A DNA stretch of 64,000 nucleotides, taken from the NCBI RefSeq assembly GCF_009789555.1, contig NZ_CP046902.1, positions 732,001 to 796,000 of the forward strand, in the 5' to 3' direction. Source of the DNA: Stutzerimonas stutzeri. GTDB taxonomy: Bacteria; Pseudomonadota; Gammaproteobacteria; Pseudomonadales; Pseudomonadaceae. Position 1 is the first letter of the stretch, and each line of letters opens with the position of its first letter. The translations under genes and the position numbers were made by a program. A model generated the notes under the pieces. It made no database searches. It was not told the DNA's origin and worked only from the letters and a program-made list of their open reading frames with translations. Below are positions 8,512 through 15,019 of the stretch, one piece after another.

Positions 8512-8530
8512 TATCCCCCCCGGGGGGATA
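8512..8530. promoter_or_regulatory. G-tract palindromic operator for the CsoR-like repressor
   Basis: TATCCCCCCCGGGGGGATA lies in the intergenic region between the repressor gene (minus) and the His-rich secreted protein gene (plus). CsoR/RcnR/FrmR-family proteins bind AT-flanked C-tract/G-tract inverted repeats of this kind. Its place lets one site control both divergent transcripts. Binding is inferred. Confidence 0.7.
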
Positions 8531-8589
8531 TGGCAAACCTGTCGTTATCGTCGGGCGGCCAGCCGAATCTGTAATTGAAGACACATCGC

Positions 8590-8949
8590 ATGCTCAGTAA
8601 ACCGGTCAGTGCTCAGTTAACGTTTGCCCTTGCTCTCGTCATGCTAATGGCATGGGCCGGGCATAGCGTCGCGCTTGGCCCTGGGATGAGCCAAGGTGCG
8701 TGGAGCGGCGAGGACCGTGCTCATGCGCATTCCCACATCACGGGTATTTCGGCCTGTGCCAAATGCACGGATCACTACCACTCCACGCTTACTGCCGACC
8801 ACGTGCACGAAACGCCTTACCTGACCACGCTCCTCATCCTCAGTACGCTGCCAGAGCGTCCGCAGCCGATAGAATCCACGCGCTACGCCATCCCTCCTAG
8901 TCCGATCTTCCTGATCGAGCGGCCACCACGCCCAAGATTCGCGCTCTGA
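8590..8949 (+). CDS. His-rich exported hypothetical protein
   Basis: A 119-residue protein starting at ATG 8590; an upstream TTG start in the same frame is less likely. It has an N-terminal hydrophobic segment (signal or anchor) followed by a His-rich stretch with HAHSHITG, a CAKC motif and HYHSTL, then a second hydrophobic stretch and a Pro-rich tail. The His/Cys cluster suggests metal binding in the periplasm, similar in style to CzcI/CnrX-type accessory proteins, but I do not recognise a specific family. It is the first gene after the G-tract operator and is followed by a HupE-like gene. Confidence 0.6.
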   Translation: MLSKPVSAQLTFALALVMLMAWAGHSVALGPGMSQGAWSGEDRAHAHSHITGISACAKCTDHYHSTLTADHVHETPYLTTLLILSTLPERPQPIESTRYAIPPSPIFLIERPPRPRFAL

Positions 8950-8995
8950 CACCGGCCGCTATCTGGCCAAGACCACAGTCACTTAGGACTCAACC

Positions 8996-9733
8996 ATGCA
9001 TTCGCTATCCATGTGCGGTATGGGCGCATTTCCCGCGCGCCCAAACCGCTCGCTAATACTGCTGCTGTTATTCACCACATTACTGTTTCTCGGCATGCCT
9101 GACGCGCTGGCTCACGCTGTGGCCGAGGGCGACAAGGGGTTTATTCAGGAAAGCTCTGGAGTAATGGTGCTGCCGTTCATCTACATGGGCGCAAAGCACA
9201 TGATCACCGGCTACGACCATCTGCTGTTTCTGTTCGGGGTGATCTTCTTTCTCTACCGCCTGAAGGACGTGGGGCTCTACGTCACCCTGTTCGCCGTGGG
9301 ACACACCGTGACGCTGCTGTTCGGCGTACTGGCGGAAATCAGCATCAGCTCCTATGTGATCGACGCCATCATCGGTTTCTCGGTGGTTTACAAGGCGCTG
9401 GATAATCTGGGCGCGTTCCAGCGTTGGTTCGGCCACCAGCCGAATACCAAGGCGGCCACGCTGATCTTTGGCTTGCTGCATGGCTTCGGCCTGGCAACCA
9501 AGATTCAGGAGTACGAAATATCTGCAGACGGCCTAATTGCCAACCTTGTTGCATTCAACGTTGGCGTCGAGATCGGCCAGCTCCTGGCCTTGAGCGCCAT
9601 TCTGATCGTCATGGGCTACTGGCGGCGCACTGCCAGCTTCTGGCGTCATGCCTACACCGCCAACGTCGCCATGATGAGCGCCGGTTTCCTGTTGATGGGT
9701 TACCAGCTCACCGGCCTGATCGTCTCTTCGTAA
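8996..9733 (+). CDS. HupE/UreJ-family membrane protein
   Basis: A 245-residue protein with a hydrophobic N-terminal signal-like segment and about six further membrane helices. The family signature is clear: GAKHMITGYDHLLFLFGVIFF, then AVGHTVTLL and FGLLHGFGLA. HupE/UreJ proteins are nickel or cobalt permeases, often next to hydrogenase or urease genes. No such enzyme genes are near; the neighbours are a CsoR-type repressor and putative metal-binding secreted proteins. Transport of a divalent metal across the inner membrane is likely, with direction and metal unknown. The next gene starts 12 bp downstream. Confidence 0.82.
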   Translation: MHSLSMCGMGAFPARPNRSLILLLLFTTLLFLGMPDALAHAVAEGDKGFIQESSGVMVLPFIYMGAKHMITGYDHLLFLFGVIFFLYRLKDVGLYVTLFAVGHTVTLLFGVLAEISISSYVIDAIIGFSVVYKALDNLGAFQRWFGHQPNTKAATLIFGLLHGFGLATKIQEYEISADGLIANLVAFNVGVEIGQLLALSAILIVMGYWRRTASFWRHAYTANVAMMSAGFLLMGYQLTGLIVSS

Positions 9734-9745
9734 GGAATTCTCAGC

Positions 9746-10408
9746 ATGTTCAATACCAAGCTTCCGACCCAAAGCGAATTGCCGACCAGTCGCCAACTGC
9801 TGCGCTCAACTGTGATCGCAGTGGGTGTTGCTGCTGTTTTGCTGGTCACCGTGGTGATGCCCTCTGAATACGCCATCGACCCAACGGGCGTTGGCCGCGT
9901 ACTAGGCCTCACCCAGATGGGTGAAATGAAGGAAATCCTGGCCGAAGAAGCGGCAGCGGATGCGACTGTTCAGCCAGCGGCGGCACCGGTAGTACAAGCT
10001 CCCGCACCTGCTCAGGTGGCACCTCAAGAACAAGTTGTGGCAGCACCTGCGGCTGAGCCGGTAGCAGAGGCACAGCCAGCCCTGAAGTCCGATGAAGTGA
10101 CTGTCACGTTGAAGCCAGGCGAGGCCAGTGAGATCAAGCTGGAAATGTTGGACAAGGCCACGGTCAGCTACGAGTGGGCGACCAATGGCGTTCCGGTTAA
10201 TCACGATACCCATGGCGAGCCCTACAACGGCCCCAAGGGCTATTACCACAGCTACAGCAAGGCCAAGCAGGTTAAAGGTGACAAAGGCGAATTCACTGCC
10301 ATTTTTGATGGCACCCACGGCTGGTTCTGGCGTAACCGTAGCAACAGCGACGTGACAATCACGCTCAAGACCAAGGGCGAGTACCTGAGCGTCAAACGAG
10401 TCATTTAA
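9746..10408 (+). CDS. membrane-anchored periplasmic protein next to HupE
   Basis: A 220-residue protein: a short cytoplasmic N-terminus, one membrane helix (about residues 25-45), an Ala/Pro/Val-rich linker (about 70-110) and a C-terminal strand-rich domain with conserved-looking segments such as NHDTHGEPYNGPKGYYHSY and FDGTHGWFWRNRS. The last part suggests a small beta-sandwich facing the periplasm. Proteins of this layout occur beside HupE-like genes in Pseudomonas and are named only transmembrane anchor protein. It is probably co-transcribed with the HupE gene. Function is unknown. Confidence 0.7.
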   Translation: MFNTKLPTQSELPTSRQLLRSTVIAVGVAAVLLVTVVMPSEYAIDPTGVGRVLGLTQMGEMKEILAEEAAADATVQPAAAPVVQAPAPAQVAPQEQVVAAPAAEPVAEAQPALKSDEVTVTLKPGEASEIKLEMLDKATVSYEWATNGVPVNHDTHGEPYNGPKGYYHSYSKAKQVKGDKGEFTAIFDGTHGWFWRNRSNSDVTITLKTKGEYLSVKRVI

Positions 10409-10413
10409 GACAC

Positions 10414-10445
10414 GAAGCCCCTCCGTCATGAGGCGCAGGGGCTTC
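10414..10445 (+). terminator. stem-loop after the HupE/anchor genes
   Basis: A 9-bp stem GAAGCCCCT / AGGGGCTTC with a 14-base loop follows the stop codon by 5 bases. There is no strong T-run, so it may be a weak terminator or an mRNA-stabilising hairpin before the small lipoprotein gene. Confidence 0.45.
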
Positions 10446-10478
10446 CACATCCATGATTGAAATAGAAAGGATTACACG

Positions 10479-10607
10479 ATGAAAACCACAACTCCCTTGA
10501 GTCGCTCTTTTCTCCTTGTTTGCCTGCTGGGCTTACTGTCGGCATGTGGTGGCGGCGAGCCGAAAACCCAGTCTGAAGTCGAAAGCCACGGCCATTCGCA
10601 TGATTGA
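10479..10607 (+). CDS. 42-residue His-tailed lipoprotein
   Basis: This short gene encodes a typical lipoprotein: a Lys/Arg-containing N-terminus, a hydrophobic core (FLLVCLLGLLS) and a lipobox LSAC with the modified Cys at residue 23. The mature part is only 20 residues and ends in HGHSHD. An AGAAAGG ribosome-binding site lies 9 bases before the ATG. It follows the HupE/anchor genes and fits the His-rich metal theme of the block. An outer- or inner-membrane-tethered metal ligand is a reasonable guess; no family is recognised. Confidence 0.65.
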   Translation: MKTTTPLSRSFLLVCLLGLLSACGGGEPKTQSEVESHGHSHD

Positions 10608-10846
10608 AGGCTAGCAACACGCCAGGTTGCGTTGCAGCAAGAGTCTGTGCGTTGGATATTGCGCTGGCTGAACAGACAGAAACGGCAGATCACTGTTCAG
10701 GCTTTGTAAAAAAGCCAGACAATCTTTTCTATCCGCGCTTCTACATTGAATCTGTGAGGGCTCGATTAGAGCGGTACAAGGATTTCTGTACCAGTACCGC
10801 GTCAAGACATCGCTCACTTGTCGAATATTTTTCGTAAGGACAGATC

Positions 10847-11464
10847 ATGCCCGTCCAAGCAGTTATCTTCGATGCATTCGGTACCCTGTTGAGGATCCAG
10901 GATGGAAGACATCCTTACCGGCAATTGTTGACCATTGGTAGAGCGAATGGGCGCCGGCCCAGATCTGACGACGCGAGCATACTGATGAAGATTCCGATGA
11001 CGTTGACTCAAGCCGCAGCGCAGCTCGAAATTCCAGCGAGTCCAAAAGAGCTCGAATTTTTAGAGCGGGTCTTGGCTCAGGAGATTGCTGCAATAGAGCC
11101 TTATCCCGACGGGCCTCCTGCTGTTGAGATGCTTCAGCGTATGGATGTTCGCGTTGGCGTTTGCTCAAACCTGGCGTTTCCATACCGAGAAGCTATTTTA
11201 CGCTGTTATCCCGACTTGGATGCCTATGCGTTCAGTTGCGATCTTGGCGTAATGAAGCCGGATCCAGCAATCTATCGTTGGTCTTGTAACCAGCTAGGTG
11301 CTGAGCCGGGCGCAACATGGATGGTCGGTGATTCCATGCGATGCGATAGAGATGGACCTACAGCAGCGGGCATTTGCGGCTTCTTTCTCGAAAGAGCCAA
11401 TACCAGCGGCGATTACACAGAGCTTGAAAGCTTCGCGGTAGCTGCGCTGGCACACGAAATGTAG
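10847..11464 (+). CDS. HAD-superfamily hydrolase
   Basis: A 205-residue cytosolic phosphatase-like protein. HAD motifs in order: motif I DAFGT (FDAFGTLL, residues 8-15; the nucleophile Asp is present), motif II CSN, motif III Lys in VMKPDP, and motif IV GDSMRCDRDG. An alpha-helical cap lies between motifs I and II. Members dephosphorylate small metabolites, and the substrate cannot be predicted. AAGGA precedes the ATG by 7 bases. It stands alone between the metal block and the zinc-ribbon gene. Confidence 0.82.
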   Translation: MPVQAVIFDAFGTLLRIQDGRHPYRQLLTIGRANGRRPRSDDASILMKIPMTLTQAAAQLEIPASPKELEFLERVLAQEIAAIEPYPDGPPAVEMLQRMDVRVGVCSNLAFPYREAILRCYPDLDAYAFSCDLGVMKPDPAIYRWSCNQLGAEPGATWMVGDSMRCDRDGPTAAGICGFFLERANTSGDYTELESFAVAALAHEM

Positions 11465-11489
11465 ACTTTTGGTCGAAAGCGGCTATGCC

Positions 11490-11816
11490 TCAACCTGGCG
11501 CCGACTTAGCTCCATCGCCGAAGTAATCATCTGCAGCTACTAGACCGAAACGGTCACTCAGCTCGTTCTTATCGTTGTTTTCGCTAAACATATTGTGAAT
11601 GCGCCGCTCTTGCTTGAGGTATGCCAATGTTCCGAAAAAGCATCCTTCGCAAATGTGGAGTTCATACCGCTCGCCGTCATGCTTAGCGCCGTAGCCCCAG
11701 TGGGCATGCAGCGTCGCGAATTGAAATCCGCCGATAGCTACCCGAACTGAACATTGACAGACATCGCACACCACGTCGGTGACTGTATCGACCTCTATCT
11801 TTTCCGTAATTTTCAT
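11490..11816 (-). CDS. small putative zinc-ribbon protein
   Basis: A 108-residue protein with two Cys pairs, CDVC (about residue 17) and CEGC (about residue 57), which together look like a zinc ribbon, and an acidic C-terminus (DDYFGDGAKSAPG). A strong GGGAGG site lies 6 bases before the ATG. I recall similar uncharacterised proteins in Pseudomonas but no function. It converges with the HAD gene; the gap between their stop codons is 25 bp. Confidence 0.62.
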   Translation of the reverse strand: MKITEKIEVDTVTDVVCDVCQCSVRVAIGGFQFATLHAHWGYGAKHDGERYELHICEGCFFGTLAYLKQERRIHNMFSENNDKNELSDRFGLVAADDYFGDGAKSAPG

Positions 11817-12302
11817 TACCTGCCTCCCGTGACACCCAACCGAATCAAGTACTCAGCATAGACGTCTACGCCTGAGGCGATGGTCGGTGCATCAAGAGCT
11901 ATCACTGCGACTGCTGGGAAGTCGCTGTCATGGAAGCTAGCGTTCCCACTCGGCAGCTCTCACGCAAAGCGAGCGGTCAGAATCAGGACTTGGCCACGCT
12001 GGACGCTAGACGCGAAACTTCTCTAGTTAAGCGCAAATCGGGGATTCGTCCGTCGTGCTTTCCGAGATAGCACCTTAACCGTGACGCCGGATCCTCGATA
12101 TCTAATAAAATATAGCCGTTTATAGCTGCTTCCTCTTATAAACGGTTATAAATACTTATAATTCACTGATCGCTTCCCAAACGAATGAGCACCAACCTTT
12201 GACGGGGTTTCGTAAGCTTCTAGTGTGCAATCACCATTTCGCCTCGGATGGTGATGTGTGAGAGCACTAAAACTGGTGTTTGGGTCTCAAGGGGGCGTTG
12301 AT
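11817..12302. other. gene-free stretch with an AT-rich repeat cluster
   Basis: No credible gene was seen in these 486 bases. The notable part is 12116-12160: an inverted repeat CCGTTTATA / TATAAACGG with a 12-base loop, followed by TTATA repeated at 12136, 12146 and 12156, exactly one helical turn apart. It could be an operator, a bent or recombination-type site, or the scar of an older insertion boundary. The promoter of the minus-strand zinc-ribbon gene must lie at the left side of this gap. Confidence 0.5.
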
Positions 12303-12974
12303 TTACCCATGGGTTACTCCGGCAACCTCATACTCTGCCGCGGCCACTACGCGTGCCGGAACGGCAATGAGCAGGTCTTGGGGGCGCTCGCCTCCAAGAT
12401 AGCTGTTCATTGATATAAACCAGTATGCCAAGCCCCAATCATCCTTCTCCCCGTCAAATACCTTCAGCACCTCGGCCATGGCCGAAAGCGGCTGATACCC
12501 ATCGTCCTTGTTCAGAGCATAAATCGGGTAGTAGGCACTGCCGTTGTGGTGAATAGAGAATATACGGCGTTCTCTCTTCCATTCGTTGAGCCGCGAGCTT
12601 GCACTGCAGTTGGATTCAGCCAGAAGCGCAATGTCCCGCTCAGACAGCCAGTCACCGCTCTCCAATACGGCCTTTTTGGCCTCGGCTAACATCTGCGCTT
12701 CCACGAGGATTACTGGTCCTACAGGAGCTTGAGGCACTAGCAGCGAAACCATTCGCTCAACTGTGAGTTGATGATCCTTGGACGTCGTGTCGGTGATGAA
12801 TCGGGCTGCCGCCTCCAGCGACTCGCCCAACGCAGCTAGCGTTTCAGCCGAGGCGTGGTCCACCGTTATGACAACAGCTTGCTCTGCTTTCTCGGCGTTT
12901 AGGCGAGCAGCCACCGCTTTCAGGTCACCCGTGAAGGTCGAACGTATTGCTACGGGTTCGGCGATCAGCCTCAT
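12303..12974 (-). CDS. hypothetical protein with DUF2384-like (MbcA/ParS antitoxin-type) C-terminus
   Basis: A 223-residue protein. The start is the ATG at 12974, five bases after GGAGG. The N-terminal half is alpha/beta and unrecognised. From about residue 115 a winged-helix-like segment (LSERDIALLAESNCSASSRLNEWKRERRIFSI) is followed by GLAYWFISMNSYLGGERPQDLL, which resembles the end of DUF2384 domains (Xre/MbcA/ParS antitoxins that pair with RES toxins). No RES-domain gene is next to it, so it would be an orphan or a regulator. The family call is weak. Confidence 0.5.
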   Translation of the reverse strand: MRLIAEPVAIRSTFTGDLKAVAARLNAEKAEQAVVITVDHASAETLAALGESLEAAARFITDTTSKDHQLTVERMVSLLVPQAPVGPVILVEAQMLAEAKKAVLESGDWLSERDIALLAESNCSASSRLNEWKRERRIFSIHHNGSAYYPIYALNKDDGYQPLSAMAEVLKVFDGEKDDWGLAYWFISMNSYLGGERPQDLLIAVPARVVAAAEYEVAGVTHG

Positions 12975-13315
12975 ACATACCTCCAATACAGAAGATCACG
13001 AACCAATCTATCCCCTAGACTCCTGCGATAGGGCTGGCGGCCGCCGAACGGAATGGCAATAGGCCAAAGCCAATGTGTTGGAGCTGATAAAGCCTACAGA
13101 GGAAGGTAGGCGCTTATGACTGGTTGGCATCAGTCTAGCTCAGACGTCCACCGCGGTGACGGTTCGGGTGCGTCACCCAACAGCCAGTTCAGCCCCGTCA
13201 GGCAGCAGTAGTCGCCATACGTGACACCGATACCAGCCCTTTAGCAAGTCGCTGGCTGTTGATCATATGTCAGAAGTGTCTTCTAATATCTGACATTACT
13301 AAACCGAGACTCGAT
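12975..13315. other. intergenic region with divergent promoters
   Basis: 341 bases between the DUF2384-like gene (minus) and the AbiEi-like gene (plus). No gene is evident. It should hold promoters for both. The only clear structure is the inverted repeat near its right end, listed separately. Confidence 0.5.
13267..13296. promoter_or_regulatory. inverted repeat, probable operator before the AbiEi-like gene
   Basis: ATGTCAGA at 13267-13274 and TCTGACAT at 13289-13296 form a perfect 8-bp inverted repeat with 22-bp centre spacing, ending 19 bp before the ATG of the AbiEi-like gene. AbiEi antitoxins are known to repress their own promoters by binding inverted repeats, so autoregulation is likely. 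Confidence 0.55.
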
Positions 13316-13927
13316 ATGTCATCAATTCCTAGCGCGATCCGGGAACGCAGCCAGTTGTTGAGAAATGGAGGCGTGCTCGCACCTAAAGAGTTTCTCCACC
13401 TGGGAAGCCGCACTGCGGTCGACCAAGCGTTTTGCCGCCTAGTTAAATCTGGACATTTGATACGGGTGGCACGCGGAATTTATGCACTTCCGTTATCGAT
13501 CAAAAGCCAAGGCCGTGCTCCGTCTGCTGAGTCAGTGGCGAAATCGATCGCAGCGTGGAAAAAGCAAGCCATCGCGCCTACAGGCCAATGTGCTGCGAAC
13601 TCGCTTGGCCTAGCTCTGACTAGACCCGTAGAGAAAGTGCTACTTACCACTGGTCGCAGTCTGAAAGTGGTCGTTGGAGACCAGACGGTCGCACTCCAGC
13701 GGGCTCCCTACTGGATGCTTTCGCTTGGAAACAGCCTTGCTGGCGATGCCGTCAGAACGCTCGCTTGGATAGGCCGTGACAGAGCAGACGGGGCAGCAGC
13801 AGCGCTTAGGGAGCGTTTGCCCGATGACGAATGGAGCAAGTTGAGCTCTGTGCGCGCGAGCCTTCCTAGCTGGATGGCTACTGCCATTGGAAGAGCAACT
13901 ATGGATAACTACACGCAAACAGGCTGA
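13316..13927 (+). CDS. AbiEi-like antitoxin/transcriptional regulator (DUF6088-like)
   Basis: A 203-residue protein. I prefer ATG 13316 (MSSIPSAIRERSQLLRNGG) over an in-frame start 57 bases upstream, because the upstream part overlaps the palindromic operator. The N-terminal half is the winged-helix typical of AbiEi-type proteins: LAPKEFLHLGSRTAVDQAFCRLVKSGHLIRVARGIYALP. The middle resembles DUF6088 (AANSLGLALTRPVEKVLLTTGRSLKV). AbiEi is the antitoxin of the AbiE type IV system and normally precedes the nucleotidyltransferase toxin AbiEii. No AbiEii gene is here; the next gene, 91 bp on and in the same direction, is ietA. Confidence 0.75.
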   Translation: MSSIPSAIRERSQLLRNGGVLAPKEFLHLGSRTAVDQAFCRLVKSGHLIRVARGIYALPLSIKSQGRAPSAESVAKSIAAWKKQAIAPTGQCAANSLGLALTRPVEKVLLTTGRSLKVVVGDQTVALQRAPYWMLSLGNSLAGDAVRTLAWIGRDRADGAAAALRERLPDDEWSKLSSVRASLPSWMATAIGRATMDNYTQTG

Positions 13928-14018
13928 GCTGGTACCGGTAGGCAACAAAATACCAACCATCTTCCGTCTGAATGGGTCTCGAACGGTTAAAATATCGTTG
14001 AGCAAAAGGTAGAAACTC

Positions 14019-15002
14019 ATGGCTAGCGGCGAACACTTGAAAGCGCTACTGCGCTCGCACATCAAAGGCGATGATTCGCATTTTCTAGCCGTAGCCATGC
14101 AATTGGCAGCTCACGAGGCCAAGCAGGGGCACGGCAAGCTAGCAGAGGATCTGCGAGCGCTAATCGACTCGGCCAAGAAGAACCGCTTGCCTTCTGGGAT
14201 GCCTGTGCCGATAGGCCAGCCGCGTGGCGAGCTGAGCAGCTTACTTAGCGCTGCGCTTCCCAAAACTCGACTTTCTGAAATGGTCCTGGATGAGGTAACC
14301 CATTCCCGTCTGGAAAGGATCATGAGCGAGCAGCGCAATTTTGAAAAAATTCGTGCTCACGGCCTGTCTCCACGTCGTAAATTGCTCTTGGTCGGCCCGC
14401 CCGGTACCGGAAAATCGATGACGGCTTCGGCCCTCGCTGGGGAACTGGGCATTCCTCTGTATATCGTTCGGTTCGACAGCTTGATAACTAAGTTCATGGG
14501 AGAAACCGCGGCAAAGCTGCGCCAGATATTCGATGCAATACGCGACACTCGGGGTATCTACTTTTTCGATGAGTTCGATGCTATCGGATCCCAGCGCAGC
14601 CTTCAGAACGATGTCGGTGAAATCCGCCGAGTGCTGAATAGCTTCCTTCAGATGATCGAGCAAGATCAGTCGAACAGTCTGATCATCGCTGCCACCAATC
14701 ATCCCGAAATTCTCGACTACGCCCTGTTCCGTCGATTCGACGATGTTATCGAATATGGCCTGCCCAACCAGGAGCAAATTCAAACGGTGCTAAAGAACCG
14801 ACTGCTGAACTTCTCGAAGTCGATTAGAAGCTGGGATAAGCTCTGCACCACCGCAGAAGGCCTCAGCTATGCCGAATTGGCGAGAGCCGCGGACGACGCA
14901 ATCAAGGACGCGATCATTCAAGATCGAACCGAGGTGGCAATCAAGGACGTGGAGAGGCACCTTACGGAGCGGAAGGCGTTCCACGGGAGACAGCGCTCCT
15001 AA
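14019..15002 (+). CDS. ietA: IetA-like AAA ATPase of a two-gene antiphage system
   Basis: A 327-residue protein with an N-terminal helical region (1-90) and one AAA+ domain. Walker A is GPPGTGKS (126-133), Walker B ends in FFDEFDA (Asp184-Glu185), sensor 1 is the Asn of ATNH (about 227), and Arg238/Arg239 are arginine-finger candidates. The FtsH/CDC48-like fold suggests unfolding or remodelling of proteins. It lies 17 bp before a subtilisin-like protease gene; this ATPase plus serine protease pair matches IetAS, reported as antiphage by Gao and colleagues (2020). The ATPase probably activates or feeds the protease. Cargo location in a Tn7-like element fits a defence role. Confidence 0.85.
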   Translation: MASGEHLKALLRSHIKGDDSHFLAVAMQLAAHEAKQGHGKLAEDLRALIDSAKKNRLPSGMPVPIGQPRGELSSLLSAALPKTRLSEMVLDEVTHSRLERIMSEQRNFEKIRAHGLSPRRKLLLVGPPGTGKSMTASALAGELGIPLYIVRFDSLITKFMGETAAKLRQIFDAIRDTRGIYFFDEFDAIGSQRSLQNDVGEIRRVLNSFLQMIEQDQSNSLIIAATNHPEILDYALFRRFDDVIEYGLPNQEQIQTVLKNRLLNFSKSIRSWDKLCTTAEGLSYAELARAADDAIKDAIIQDRTEVAIKDVERHLTERKAFHGRQRS

Positions 15003-15019
15003 TGTAGTAGAGCATCTCG

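Noticed and set aside
10608..10846. Reading frames in the gap before the HAD gene
   Set aside because: Short overlapping frames on both strands without ribosome-binding sites or recognisable features; I see nothing there beyond a likely promoter for the HAD gene.
12271..12300. TGGTGTTTGGGTCTCAAG considered as another left-end candidate
   Set aside because: Only the first few bases resemble the right tip and no end repeats follow.
13927..14018. A hidden AbiEii toxin gene after the AbiEi-like gene
   Set aside because: The gap is only 91 bp and the next reading frame is clearly an AAA ATPase.
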